39,018 nucleotides of DNA from Candidatus Solibacter usitatus (GCA_016191645.1 JACPVQ010000260.1:1-39018), one strand, 5' to 3'. Counted from the first letter of the stretch, positions 8,109-17,014 are shown. Numbers and translations are program-made. The notes: a model not told the origin generated them from the letters alone.

Positions 8109-8467
8109 TGACGAATCTGGATACGGTTGCGAAGAATCTGGGAATCGGGAAGATCCAGCGACATATTTTTCTGTGTGCCGATCAGACGAAGCCGAAGTGC
8201 TGCGATAAGGAAGCAGGTCTGGAAAGTTGGGACTACCTCAAGAAAAGACTTTCCGATCTGGGGCTGACGCAAGGCGAGAATTGTGTGTATCGCACCAAGG
8301 CGAACTGCCTTCGCGTTTGTGAGCAGGGTCCGATTGCGGTGGTGTATCCGGAGGGCACCTGGTATCATTCGGCGACGCCTGAGGTGATCGAACGGATCAT
8401 TCAGGAACACCTAATCGGTGGACGTCCCGTCGAGGAATTCCAGTTCGCTTCCAATCCGCTACTGTAG
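8108..8467 (+). CDS. Thioredoxin-like [2Fe-2S] ferredoxin
   Basis: 119 residues from ATG 8108, which overlaps the preceding TAA by one base. The protein begins with [18 protein letters not shown], then [29 protein letters not shown]. The cysteine pattern (a Cys pair about 10 apart, then C-x3-C before a GP turn) and the strand [11 protein letters not shown] fit the thioredoxin-fold [2Fe-2S] ferredoxins of the NuoE / Aquifex ferredoxin type. It probably carries electrons in the cytoplasm; its partner is not visible here. It lies in a tight plus-strand run with the amidohydrolase and the MFS transporter. Confidence 0.85.
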   Translation: MTNLDTVAKNLGIGKIQRHIFLCADQTKPKCCDKEAGLESWDYLKKRLSDLGLTQGENCVYRTKANCLRVCEQGPIAVVYPEGTWYHSATPEVIERIIQEHLIGGRPVEEFQFASNPLL

Positions 8468-8510
8468 GCGGCCACCACGCGACGCCGCGTTTTGGTAAGA
8501 TTCTCAAGCC

Positions 8511-9635
8511 ATGCTTATCGTAGCCGCAATTCTCGCTATTTTTGTGTACGGCATGATCGCCGCCATGCTCGGCACGGTCCTGCCGGACTTCTCCAAACGT
8601 TTCTCGCTCACCCCGAAGCAGAATGGCAACATCGCCATGTCGCAAGCTATCGGTCTGATGATTGGATCGTTCTTCATTGGGCCGCTGGTGGACACGCAAG
8701 GCGTTCGCGTAGGCCTATTGCTGGGCTTGGGGCTGATCTCTCTCGCGTTGTTCGGATTACGCACCGCACAAAGCGGAGCGGTGATTGCGGGCATGATGAT
8801 GCTGCTGGGGACGGGCGGCGGCTGCATAGTGACCGCCGCAAATACGCTGCCACCGCACATCAAGATGGAGGCTCTCACAACGGCCGGCGTTTACAACCTG
8901 CTCAATCTGTTTTTCGGGCTTGGGGGACTGGTGACGCCGCTAATCGCCGCGAGTCTTTTCAAGAACAACTCCAACAAGCTGCTTCTTTTTGCCGGATCGT
9001 TGTGTCTGGTCACGTTTGTCGACCACGCGGCGACGGAGATGCCTCCGGCCGCGGGCAAGGTTGGATTTCAGGTCAGCAGCGTAACGGAACTGTTGAGTCA
9101 AGGTTCCCTGCTGGCGATCGCCCTGGTGCTGTTTGTCTATGTAGCCGCCGAAGTGGGAGTGTGGAACTGGCTGACGCGGCATCTCATCGCGCAGGGCGTG
9201 GATGAGAAGAAGGCGCTCACCATTCTGTCTCTGGGATTCGCGCTCGGCTTGCTGCTGGGGCGTGTGGCGATTTCACCGATGCTGGGGAATATCAAACCGG
9301 AACAAGCGCTAATCGGCGCGTCCGTTCTGATGGCAATCACAACATTTCTGATTGCGCAAAGCACGAAACCAAGTGTCGCCTGGGGGCTTGTGTTTCTGGC
9401 AGGAGTTGCCATGGCGCCGGTGTTTCCGACGGCGCTGGCCATTGTGGGTACGAAGTTCCCGGATAAGGCTGCCACGGCGATCGGGATCGCCGTTACCGCG
9501 GGCTGGTTTGGGCTTGTGGTGAGTTCGCCGATCATCGGCGGCATTGCGGGAGACGATCCAAAGCGGCTGAAGAAGGCACTGCTCGTGTTGCCGGCTTGCT
9601 CTGTGATCATGCTGCTTGCGGCGCTCGCGCTGTAG
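8511..9635 (+). CDS. MFS transporter
   Basis: 374 residues, almost entirely hydrophobic with about 11-12 transmembrane segments. Typical MFS features are visible: the first helix IFVYGMIAAMLGTVLPDFSKRF, the loop 2-3 region GPLVDTQGVRVGLLLGLGL (G-x-x-x-D-x-x-G-x-R-like motif A) and a second half beginning SLLAIALVLFVYVAAEVGVW with RVAISPMLGNIKPE. It resembles the FucP/NarK-like sugar transporter branch by general layout, but the substrate cannot be told. The sulfatase start lies 4 nt after its stop, which suggests they are cotranscribed and may handle a sulfated carbohydrate together (inference). Confidence 0.85.
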   Translation: MLIVAAILAIFVYGMIAAMLGTVLPDFSKRFSLTPKQNGNIAMSQAIGLMIGSFFIGPLVDTQGVRVGLLLGLGLISLALFGLRTAQSGAVIAGMMMLLGTGGGCIVTAANTLPPHIKMEALTTAGVYNLLNLFFGLGGLVTPLIAASLFKNNSNKLLLFAGSLCLVTFVDHAATEMPPAAGKVGFQVSSVTELLSQGSLLAIALVLFVYVAAEVGVWNWLTRHLIAQGVDEKKALTILSLGFALGLLLGRVAISPMLGNIKPEQALIGASVLMAITTFLIAQSTKPSVAWGLVFLAGVAMAPVFPTALAIVGTKFPDKAATAIGIAVTAGWFGLVVSSPIIGGIAGDDPKRLKKALLVLPACSVIMLLAALAL

Positions 9636-9639
9636 CCCG

Positions 9640-11088
9640 ATGCTGTCGCGACGATCGTTTCTGGGGGCAGCAGCCGCCCCACTTGCGGGCGCGGCTCCGC
9701 CGCCCAACGTTCTTTTCATCTCCGTCGATGACATGAACGATTGGGTGGGTTGCCTGGGCGGTTACCCCGGCGTGCGCACTCCGAACATTGACCGCATGGC
9801 GGCGCGGGGCGCGCTGTTCAGTAACGCGCATTGTGCGTCACCGCTTTGCAATCCTTCGCGCACGGCGTTGCTCACCGGGATGAGGCCAACTACAACGGGC
9901 GTCTATGGCAATGAACAGTGGTGGCGTCCGGCATTGCCGAACGCCGTCACCCTGCCGATGCACTTCCGGCGCAACGGCTATTATGCCGCGGGCGCGGGGA
10001 AGGTGTTTCATCATGTAGCGGGATTCAATCCGCCGGATCAATGGGACGAGTTTCAATTACAGGTCTTCGACGATCCGTGGTACCGGCGCACGGAATGGTA
10101 TCCATGGGTGAAGAAGATTCCCAATCCGCCGGGCCATCCCTTTAATGGATTGCAGAATTTCCAAGGGGAATTCGATTGGGGCGTTCTTGATAAGCCCGAA
10201 TCCGAGTACGGCGATTTCAAAGCGGTGCAATGGGCTTCCGATTTTCTAAAGAAAAAGCAGGAGAAGCCGTTCTTTCTTGCGGTGGGTTTATGGCATCCCC
10301 ACATCCCGATGTTCGCGCCGAAGAAATACTTTGACATGTACCCCGATCCGCGATTGCCGGAAGTTCCGGAGAACGATCTGGATGATGTGCCGCCCATTGG
10401 GAAACGGCTGGCGGCGGCGAGGATCGAGGAGCACGACCGTATTTTTAAGGAAGGCAAATGGCGCGACGCCGTGCGCGCTTATCTGGCGAGCATCAGTTTC
10501 GCTGATGCGCTGATCGGACGGCTGCTGGCGGCGCTGGAAACTAGCGCCTACGCGAACAACACGGTGATTGTGCTGTGGTCGGACAATGGCTGGCATTTGG
10601 GAGAGAAGCAGCACTGGCACAAATCGACGTTGTGGGAAAGGGCCACGCATGTGCCGCTGTTGATGGCCGGTACGGGAGTGAAGTCGCCGGGGGTTACGCG
10701 CACGCAGCCGGTGAGTTTGCTGGATATTTATCCGACGCTGGTGGAGTTGTGCGGTCTGCCGAGGCGAGCGGAATTGGAAGGGGAGAGCCTTGCTCCGCTG
10801 CTGGCGAATCCGAAAGCGCCGCATAAGCCTGTTGTGTCGACGTTTGAACCGGGGAATCACGCCGTGCGCGATGAGCGCTGGCGGTACATACGATATCGCG
10901 ATGGGACGGAAGAGTTGTATGACCGTCACGCTGACGCCAATGAGTATCGGAACATTGCGGGGGATGCGCGATACGACGGGGTGAAGGCGTCGCTGGCGCG
11001 GTACCTTCCTGCAAAGAGCGCGCCGCAGGTGCCGGTGCGCGCCGATTACGATTTCGACTTTGCCACGCATACGTGGCGGAGGAAGTGA
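9640..11088 (+). CDS. Tat-exported type I sulfatase (iduronate-2-sulfatase-like)
   Basis: 482 residues from ATG 9640. The N-terminus MLSRRSFLGAAAAPLAGAAP is a Tat signal. The alkaline-phosphatase fold metal site begins with PNVLFISVDDMNDWVGCLGG. The active-site motif CNPSRTALLTG is the C-x-P-S-R sequence whose Cys is oxidised to formylglycine by the anaerobic/aerobic maturases. Later blocks LAVGLWHPHIPMFAPKKYFD and VIVLWSDNGWHLGEKQHWHK carry the DN/H metal ligands and the Lys-His pair, as in iduronate-2-sulfatase-like enzymes. It probably cleaves sulfate esters of glycans in the periplasm. It follows the MFS gene by 4 nt. No maturase gene is in the window. Confidence 0.92.
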   Translation: MLSRRSFLGAAAAPLAGAAPPPNVLFISVDDMNDWVGCLGGYPGVRTPNIDRMAARGALFSNAHCASPLCNPSRTALLTGMRPTTTGVYGNEQWWRPALPNAVTLPMHFRRNGYYAAGAGKVFHHVAGFNPPDQWDEFQLQVFDDPWYRRTEWYPWVKKIPNPPGHPFNGLQNFQGEFDWGVLDKPESEYGDFKAVQWASDFLKKKQEKPFFLAVGLWHPHIPMFAPKKYFDMYPDPRLPEVPENDLDDVPPIGKRLAAARIEEHDRIFKEGKWRDAVRAYLASISFADALIGRLLAALETSAYANNTVIVLWSDNGWHLGEKQHWHKSTLWERATHVPLLMAGTGVKSPGVTRTQPVSLLDIYPTLVELCGLPRRAELEGESLAPLLANPKAPHKPVVSTFEPGNHAVRDERWRYIRYRDGTEELYDRHADANEYRNIAGDARYDGVKASLARYLPAKSAPQVPVRADYDFDFATHTWRRK

Positions 11089-11125
11089 GGGGCGTGCACG
11101 CGGGGCGGAGACTCCGGTTTCTTCA

Positions 11126-11175
11126 GGCAGAGGCGATCTGGAGATCGCCTCGCAGGTCTGGAGACCTGCCACACA
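11126..11175. repeat. Complete two-hairpin palindromic repeat (copy B)
   Basis: The hairpin at 11130-11151 has stem GAGGCGATC / GATCGCCTC and the hairpin at 11152-11169 has stem GCAGGTC / GACCTGC, both with TGGA loops. Relative to copy A, each stem differs by one base pair with both partners changed. It is followed by CACACAACGAAGGATTTGG and then AGAGCAGTAGTAC, resembling the tail after copy A. It lies between the convergent sulfatase and TonB-receptor genes and could act as a bidirectional terminator. Confidence 0.88.
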
Positions 11176-11219
11176 ACGAAGGATTTGGAGAGCAGTAGTA
11201 CAAATCTAAGAAAAGTAGA

Positions 11220-13184
11220 TTATGGCTTGTCCCAGCGGAGGCCGATGCGCCAGAGGCGGGGGGCGCCGATGTTTGGGGTTGGGCTGAAGCCTGTGACGAA
11301 CGTCCGGTCGAAGGCGTTTTCCAGCGAGAAGAGTCCGGAAACGCCGTGCGCAATTCGCTGGCGAGCGGTCATCTGAAACGTTGCGAAGCCGGGGAGAAGA
11401 AAGAGATTGCGATCGTCTTCGAACTGAGCCGCAAAGCTGCGCAATCCGGCGGCGAACAAAGTGCCGCCTCGCGTATAGGTGAGCTGCGCGGAGCCTTGAT
11501 GGCGCGGGATCTGCGGAAGACGTTCTCTCGTAATGTAGCGGGAATCGGCAAGCAGGTAACTTGCTTCGGCGGTGAAGTTGCGCCAACGCTGGCGAGCGTC
11601 CACTTCGATGCCGCGGCTAAGACCGGCGGCGGCGTTTCGTCGCTGCCGTACGATCTGCGCGGGAGTGGAACTCAAGGTGACGTTGGTGATAATTCTTTCG
11701 ACGGAGTTGCGAAATAGGGAAACGCCAAGCCGGCGCGTTTCTCCCAGGAAATCGACACCTGCTTCGACGCCTGTGAGTGTTTCGGGCTGAAGCGAACTGT
11801 TGGCCTGGGTTATGGTGTTGCCTTGTCGAAACTCGCGGAACAGTTCGTTCAATGTTGGAGCGCGAAAGCTTCGAAAGGCCGAAGTGCGGAAGCGCACGGG
11901 ACCGCGGCGAAGAGTGAGACCGCCACTGGGGCTGAGGAACCGGTTGCCTTGTCCGGTGAAGTGATGACGCAGACCAAAGAAGAGACGAGCAGGACCGAGG
12001 TTGGCGTTGGCCTGACCGAAGATGCCCTGCTGCCATTGCACGCCGCCGCCTACGCGCTGTCCGGTGGGAACCAGCGCGTCAGTGGATGTGCCTTCGACAC
12101 GCGACATATCGGAACCGAACAAAACGTTGACGGGCGCGAAAGAGCGTTGATAGAGAAACGCCGCGCCGGTTGCGTTGGACGGCACCGTTTGGCGGAAACT
12201 GATGCGCTCCGTGTTGCGATCGGCGGTGATGGTGGAGAACGATTGATGGTAGCCCTGTTGGGTGCGGTAGAAGAGAAGCGAGACACGATCCTTGACGCCG
12301 CCAGAGTAGTGGCCCGCCACAGTGCCGCTGCTGGTGGAGTTGCGCTGCAGCGAAGTTCCGTTATCACGGTCCTCGATGAGGATGTCGGACTTGAGGAACA
12401 AGCGGTGACTGCCGGTGAAGTAATCGAGCTTGAGAACGGGCGCAACGAAATCTACGCCGGCCTGCGTGTCGATCCTGCCGCGAATGGTTGCGGGCACAAT
12501 GAAGTAGCCGCTGGTGGCATAGCCGCGCAAGCTGCCGGAGACGGCGAACGAGCGAAGAAACGGAATTGCGAAGGATGTGGCGAGAAGGCTTTGGTCGCGA
12601 TTGCCTCCCTCATAGGCGAAGCTGAGGCGGTTACGATCCACGGGGAGTGAGAAGAGAGCAAGCGCTCCGCCCATGGCGCGATCGCCAAAGACGCTGGTGG
12701 ACGCGCCGCGGAGAACTTCGACACGATCGATCTGATCGGGCGAGAGCCGGGTCCAGTAAACCCATCCGCCGAAGGGATCGTTGACGGGGACGCCATCCCA
12801 GAGAACAAGCGTGCGGCTTGCACCGGTGCTGCCTAACCCGCGTAGCGAAACGCCCTGCGTAGTAGGGTTGGCAATGATGCTGGAGGTACGGCGGAAGAGG
12901 CTGAAGCCGGGAATGGACCGCATGCGGTCATCGAGATTGAGGCCGGGGATGGCCGCCAATTGCGGAGCGCCGAGAACGGAGATGTTGGCGGGTGTTTCGG
13001 ATTCGAGTTCAGCGGCGACTGTGATGGCCGTTCTAATGGGGGGCAGAGCGGGAAGATCCGGCAGAGGGTTCTGGGGGATAGCCATCGAAGGCATCAGCAG
13101 CGAGTAGACGATCGGCGCGCCAACCCGCGTTAGCAATGGATTGCGGAGAAAGGCTGAAAACGATTTGGAAGCTGCTCTCTTCAT
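11220..13184 (-). CDS. TonB-dependent outer membrane receptor
   Basis: 654 residues from ATG 13184, the only nearby start giving a signal sequence (MKRAASKSFSAFL then VGAPIVYSLLMPSMAIP). ATG 13094 is the alternative. The plug domain is clear: ISVLGAPQLAAIPGLNLDDR, TTQGVSLRGLGSTGASRTLV, WDGVPVNDPFGG and IDRVEVLRGASTSVFGDRAM. The remaining part is an alternating aromatic beta-barrel with blocks such as FRSFRAPTLNELFREFRQ and LQPETLTGVEAGVDF, and it ends FDRTFVTGFSPTPNIGAPRL...GLRWDKP, which fits a TonB-receptor C-terminus. The type resembles vitamin B12/siderophore receptors (BtuB-like layout), but the ligand is unknown. Its 5' end overlaps the DUF58 gene by 152 nt in another frame. Confidence 0.9.
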   Translation of the reverse strand: MKRAASKSFSAFLRNPLLTRVGAPIVYSLLMPSMAIPQNPLPDLPALPPIRTAITVAAELESETPANISVLGAPQLAAIPGLNLDDRMRSIPGFSLFRRTSSIIANPTTQGVSLRGLGSTGASRTLVLWDGVPVNDPFGGWVYWTRLSPDQIDRVEVLRGASTSVFGDRAMGGALALFSLPVDRNRLSFAYEGGNRDQSLLATSFAIPFLRSFAVSGSLRGYATSGYFIVPATIRGRIDTQAGVDFVAPVLKLDYFTGSHRLFLKSDILIEDRDNGTSLQRNSTSSGTVAGHYSGGVKDRVSLLFYRTQQGYHQSFSTITADRNTERISFRQTVPSNATGAAFLYQRSFAPVNVLFGSDMSRVEGTSTDALVPTGQRVGGGVQWQQGIFGQANANLGPARLFFGLRHHFTGQGNRFLSPSGGLTLRRGPVRFRTSAFRSFRAPTLNELFREFRQGNTITQANSSLQPETLTGVEAGVDFLGETRRLGVSLFRNSVERIITNVTLSSTPAQIVRQRRNAAAGLSRGIEVDARQRWRNFTAEASYLLADSRYITRERLPQIPRHQGSAQLTYTRGGTLFAAGLRSFAAQFEDDRNLFLLPGFATFQMTARQRIAHGVSGLFSLENAFDRTFVTGFSPTPNIGAPRLWRIGLRWDKP

Positions 13185-14172
13185 GGGGAGAAATAGTTTT
13201 TGCTGATAAGGACGGTTCGGCGCGAGCCAGAAACTCAAGGATAGTATATACGCTGGCCGACTCAGGAAGCCGGAGATCGCAGGTTTGCGTGACGAAGCGG
13301 AGGCGGACATTGCGTTCGGCGAGACGCCACGCAAGATAGGCGCAGCAATCGATGGCTCGCTCCAGCCATTGGTGGTGGGAGTGGAAACCGGGGAGAGCCA
13401 AATCGAGAAAAACCTCAACCAGATAGTCCTCTTCGCGGACAAACTCCCGGACCTGAAGAGCGCCTGTGTGCGCGGTGGATTTCCAATCGACGTGACGCAC
13501 GCTTTCATTCGATTCATAAGGACGAATGCGATAGAAATCGGCTCCGCGTCCGCGGAAACCGGCGGCGATATCCGCTTCGAAGGAGAGCATGAGCCCTTCC
13601 ATTCCCGGTCTTGGATCGATACTCGGATAAACAAGAACTTCGCGCTCCAGCGGAACGTGAAGACGTCTTTCGGTGAACCCGAATGGAAATCGCGTCATGA
13701 ACTGATACTGGCTGTTGCCATGGATGCCGCGGCGGGAAAAGTAGACCGTGGTGAGAGTTTCCACGCTGGATGCGGCGGGGATGACGGGGAAGTAAATGCG
13801 CAGCGGCGACTCATTCTGGTCGCTGGATGCGAGTTGGATGGAGAAGGAGGACATCCAGCTCTTGGAGTTGTGAAGTTGGAGACGAGCGGGGAGCCTTCGT
13901 CTGGCGAAGACGTGGTCAGGAAGGAGGAGTTTCAACTCGAGACCGGCGAGAGATAATCTGCTGACGAGGCCGGAGACCAACATGGTGGAGAGCAACGCGG
14001 CCAATACGAGGAAGAGGAGATTATTGGCGGAAGCGAAAGCGGCCAAACCGATGGTGAGGATGAGGAAGGCGAATGCGACGCCACCCCACGTGACGGATTG
14101 ACGAACGCCGCTCCAGGCCCAGACCTTGCGCCACAAAGACCTGACGCTATTTCGGTCTATCCGTGGGCGCAT
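13033..14172 (-). CDS. DUF58 domain-containing membrane protein
   Basis: 379 residues. Two hydrophobic helices near the N-terminus (TWGGVAFAFLILTIGLAAF and NNLLFLVLAALLSTMLVSGL) are followed by a beta-rich part. The DUF58 signature region is GFRGRGADFYRIRPYESNES followed by VRHVDWKSTAHTGALQVREF, then a vWA-like segment YLVEVFLDLAL. DUF58 proteins usually accompany MoxR ATPases and transglutaminase-like proteins; here the gene follows a BlaI-type regulator instead, with 3 nt between them. The last ~50 residues overlap the TonB receptor gene and have no DUF58 character, so the original stop may have been lost. Role unknown. Confidence 0.85.
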   Translation of the reverse strand: MRPRIDRNSVRSLWRKVWAWSGVRQSVTWGGVAFAFLILTIGLAAFASANNLLFLVLAALLSTMLVSGLVSRLSLAGLELKLLLPDHVFARRRLPARLQLHNSKSWMSSFSIQLASSDQNESPLRIYFPVIPAASSVETLTTVYFSRRGIHGNSQYQFMTRFPFGFTERRLHVPLEREVLVYPSIDPRPGMEGLMLSFEADIAAGFRGRGADFYRIRPYESNESVRHVDWKSTAHTGALQVREFVREEDYLVEVFLDLALPGFHSHHQWLERAIDCCAYLAWRLAERNVRLRFVTQTCDLRLPESASVYTILEFLARAEPSLSAKTISPHEESSFQIVFSLSPQSIANAGWRADRLLAADAFDGYPPEPSAGSSRSAPH

Positions 14173-14175
14173 CGC

Positions 14176-14556
14176 TTAGAGAAGAGCGTCGTCGAGGCGT
14201 TCATTGCCTTCCGGCGCGGGTTCGCGGGAAGCGCCGTTTTTCAAATACGCAAGTAAGAGATTGGGCGAGCTCTCAAATAAGGAATCGAGGAGGTCGCGTA
14301 TGGCCGCGCGGCGCAATGCCTCGCGGCCGGCGACGGGCGAATAAATAAAAGCGCGGCCGACTTTGCGGCGGGAGACACAGCCTTTCCTGGCAAGACGTTC
14401 GAGCAAAGTCATCACCGTGGTGTAGGCAAGTTTCTTTTTGGGGTTGAGGGAATCCTGAACCGCATGTACGTTCGCTTCGCCAAGTTCCCACAGTGCTTTG
14501 AGACATTCCAATTCCAGCGGCGGCGGAATCTCCTTTGGCGGACGGGAATGACGCAT
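14176..14556 (-). CDS. BlaI/MecI/CopY-family transcriptional repressor
   Basis: 126 residues from ATG 14556, preceded by the strong Shine-Dalgarno GGAAGGAAAG. The winged helix reads LELECLKALWELGEANVHAV then TTVMTLLERLARKGCVSRRK and VGRAFIYSPVAGREALRRAA, the standard BlaI/MecI pattern. The C-terminal dimerisation region IRDLLDSLFESSPNLLLAYL is present. No BlaR1/MecR1-type sensor protease lies in the window, so how it is released from DNA is unknown. It sits 1 nt downstream of the YhaM-like gene and 3 nt upstream of the DUF58 gene, in one operon. Confidence 0.9.
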   Translation of the reverse strand: MRHSRPPKEIPPPLELECLKALWELGEANVHAVQDSLNPKKKLAYTTVMTLLERLARKGCVSRRKVGRAFIYSPVAGREALRRAAIRDLLDSLFESSPNLLLAYLKNGASREPAPEGNERLDDALL

Positions 14557-14557
14557 G

Positions 14558-15643
14558 CTACTTTCCTTCCGCCGCTTCCGTGACCATCGCCTGTTTGAGC
14601 TGCTGAGCAAATGGGGAAAGCGATTTCTGCCGCGCGGGCGCGGAGTTGGATGGCGCGGGGGGATGGCCGGCGGCAGGCGCGGTATCCGTTTCCAGGTACT
14701 TATCTTTTTTGAATATCTGGCGATCGAGCGCGGGGTTATAGCCGGTGAGAAAACCGTCGAGGGAACGGTCCTTTTCCAACGTGTGGCGCATTGCTTCCAT
14801 CTTCGAATCGAGGTTGTCGATGTGGTGGAGAAGGAGCGCCTCGGGAAAGGCAGGGAGTTTCGGGGAGCCGAACTCATATTGGCCATGATGGCTAAGAATC
14901 AGATGTTCGAGCAGAGTTCGCAGTTTGGGAGGGAAACCGGGGATGGCCCGGACCTTGTCGTCCAACATTCGCAACCCGATGTGCATGTGACCCAGAAGGT
15001 GACCGTCAACACTATAGCCGAAACTCCGGTCGTAGGTAAGCTCGTGAATTTTGCCGATGTCGTGGATGAGAACGCCGGTGAGGAGAAGGTCGAGATCGAC
15101 TTTGTAATGCGGCGCGGTCATTCGCGCGAGGCCGCACATGGAGAGCACGTGTTCGAGCAATCCGCCGAGGTAGGCGTGATGCATCGACTTGGCGGCGGGG
15201 GCGATTTTGTAGAGTCGCGAGATCTCCGAATCGTTCAGAAACGCCTGGCAGAGATCGCGCAAGTGGGGATTGGAAACCTCGCTGAGAATTCCTTTCAATT
15301 CGCTGAACATCTCCTCCGGATCGCGGCGCGAGGCGGGGAAAAAATCGCAGAGCTCGACGGTGTTCTCTTCGACCTTTTGGAGTTTCTGAATGGTGAGTTG
15401 GATGCGGTTCTGATGAATCTGAACCAAGCCGCGGACTTTTACAAAATGATCACGGCCGAAGGTTTCCAGGATCTCCCCCGCGTTGTCCCACATCTTGGCG
15501 TCCACCTCGCCCGTTCTGTCGGCGAGCATCAGGGAGAGGTAAGGTTCGCCCGTCTTTTTAGACCGGACGTCTTTGGAGGCAACCAAAAAGACGGCAGTGA
15601 CGACTTGGCCTGGTTGCAACTCTGTTACGTAAGGAGATTTCAT
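14558..15643 (-). CDS. YhaM-like 3'-5' exoribonuclease (OB-fold plus HD domain)
   Basis: 361 residues. The N-terminal OB-fold nucleic-acid-binding domain reads VTAVFLVASKDVRSKKTGEP, YLSLMLADRTGEVDAKMWDN and VKVRGLVQIHQNRIQLTIQK. The HD phosphohydrolase domain follows with MHHAYLGGLLEHVLSMC, GVLIHDIGKIHEL (HD pair), LEHLILSHHGQYEFGSPKLP and LLHHIDNLDSKMEAM. This order and spacing match YhaM/CBF1 exoribonucleases. The last ~50 residues after the HD domain are low-complexity Pro/Ala-rich. It is expected to be cytoplasmic and act in RNA turnover. Confidence 0.92.
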   Translation of the reverse strand: MKSPYVTELQPGQVVTAVFLVASKDVRSKKTGEPYLSLMLADRTGEVDAKMWDNAGEILETFGRDHFVKVRGLVQIHQNRIQLTIQKLQKVEENTVELCDFFPASRRDPEEMFSELKGILSEVSNPHLRDLCQAFLNDSEISRLYKIAPAAKSMHHAYLGGLLEHVLSMCGLARMTAPHYKVDLDLLLTGVLIHDIGKIHELTYDRSFGYSVDGHLLGHMHIGLRMLDDKVRAIPGFPPKLRTLLEHLILSHHGQYEFGSPKLPAFPEALLLHHIDNLDSKMEAMRHTLEKDRSLDGFLTGYNPALDRQIFKKDKYLETDTAPAAGHPPAPSNSAPARQKSLSPFAQQLKQAMVTEAAEGK

Positions 15644-15696
15644 AAAAGGGGAACGCCGCCCAGACAGGCTGGCGGACCAATTGTACAGGATCTATG

Positions 15697-16851
15697 TTAT
15701 TTTGTGACGGTTCTGGATGTGATCACGGAGCCAATTTTTTTGGTTCCAGGGATGGGCACGGTCCAGAGAAGCTTCTTGCGCCGCGGCCGGGAGGAAACCA
15801 ACTCTTTGCTGATGGTTTCGGGCTTCAGCTGAGCGGGATCCTTCCACGTGGTGTCCTTGCCGGGGGAAGCACCGGCATCCAGGAAGCCGGGCTTGATTTC
15901 GAGGAAGGCCAAATCGCGGAGCTTCGTGAGGTATTCCCGGATCTTGGGTTGGAAGGCGGCATCGTAGAACTTGCCGGTGATTTCCTGCTCGACATCCTCG
16001 AAGCCGGCTTGGCCTGCCTGATGTTTTTCCAGGACTTTGAGAATGAGAAAACCGTCGGGGCGTTTAATGGGGTCGGTGACGAAGTTGCGATCTTTATCCC
16101 AGATGAGCGCTTCGATGTCGGGGCTTAGCTCCCCTTTCTTCCACGTGCCAAGGTCGCCGCCGTTCTGCGCCGTCTGAGAATCGGAATTGTCGCGGGCGAG
16201 TTCGGGGAACTTTTCGCCTTTCTTGGTGCGGGCGACAAGGTCTTTGGCTTTCTTCTCTAACTGGGCTACGGCATTGGCGTCCTTATCTTTTGTAGAGAGA
16301 AAGATCTCGGCGAGGAAGATGCGGGCTTCGCGAACAAACTCGGCCTTGTGATCGTCGTAGTATTTGCGGATTTGAGCACGAGGGATGTTCACCATCGCGC
16401 CGACTTCCTGGCGAATGACACGCTCGGTGAGCATCTGGTTGCGCATTTCGTTCTTGTAATCTTCGAACGGCATGCCGAGTTGCTCTTTGACGTAGGTCTG
16501 GAATTTGTCAGGATCGGCGATGCCGGTGCGTTTTTGAATCTCGGCCATCTGCTTGGAGATTTCGGTTTCGACATTCACGCTGAGGTCCTTGCCTTTTTGG
16601 ACAAGGAGGAGCTGGTCGATGCGATCGCGGAGGACAAGGCCTTCGCGGTCCTTAACCTCTTTGTCGAATTGACCGCCGGTCACTTTGTTCTTGCGGAGTT
16701 CCTCTTCGATCTGGCGGCGTCCGCGGGCGAGTTCGGTGCGGGTGACGATGTCGCCATTCACCTTGGCGACAATCTCCTCGATAACAGCGATGTCGGCCGC
16801 GGGGAGGCAGGCGGAAAAAACCAGTGGGAGAAACAACGTGCGCATGTACAT
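15697..16851 (-). CDS. Periplasmic PpiC/SurA-type peptidyl-prolyl isomerase
   Basis: 384 residues. The N-terminus MYMRTLFLPLVFSACLPAAD is a signal peptide (ATG 16845 is an equally good start). The SurA_N chaperone region follows: IVAKVNGDIVTRTELARGRR and EQLGMPFEDYKNEMRNQMLT. The parvulin rotamase domain is visible as VREARIFLAEIFLS, FPELARDNSDSQTAQNGGDL, GTWKKGELSPDIEALIW and DGFLILKVLEKHQ, including the conserved D/G/G residues. The C-terminal 60 residues are a basic, Pro-rich tail. It probably chaperones outer-membrane proteins such as the TonB receptor encoded further down the same strand. Confidence 0.92.
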   Translation of the reverse strand: MYMRTLFLPLVFSACLPAADIAVIEEIVAKVNGDIVTRTELARGRRQIEEELRKNKVTGGQFDKEVKDREGLVLRDRIDQLLLVQKGKDLSVNVETEISKQMAEIQKRTGIADPDKFQTYVKEQLGMPFEDYKNEMRNQMLTERVIRQEVGAMVNIPRAQIRKYYDDHKAEFVREARIFLAEIFLSTKDKDANAVAQLEKKAKDLVARTKKGEKFPELARDNSDSQTAQNGGDLGTWKKGELSPDIEALIWDKDRNFVTDPIKRPDGFLILKVLEKHQAGQAGFEDVEQEITGKFYDAAFQPKIREYLTKLRDLAFLEIKPGFLDAGASPGKDTTWKDPAQLKPETISKELVSSRPRRKKLLWTVPIPGTKKIGSVITSRTVTK

Positions 16852-16964
16852 TATTATCGCTTAGGTTTGTGGGTAACGGCTTGGCGGTGGGAGTTGCGAC
16901 GGCGGCGCGGACCACGCACGATGGCCCCTTCGCGGGACTTGAGTTTGGACAATTCCCGCGTTTG

Positions 16965-17014
16965 TGTGGGGCAGATCTCCAGATCTGCGAGCCGGTCTCC
17001 AGACCGGCTCTGCC
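16965..17014. repeat. Two-hairpin palindromic repeat, inverted (copy D)
   Basis: Read on the plus strand, the order is the mirror of copy A: TGTGGG, the hairpin 16971-16988 (GCAGATC / GATCTGC, loop TCCA), the hairpin 16989-17010 (GAGCCGGTC / GACCGGCTC, loop TCCA), then TGCC. The larger stem has C:G where copy A has G:C at the fourth position, again with both sides changed. Confidence 0.88.
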
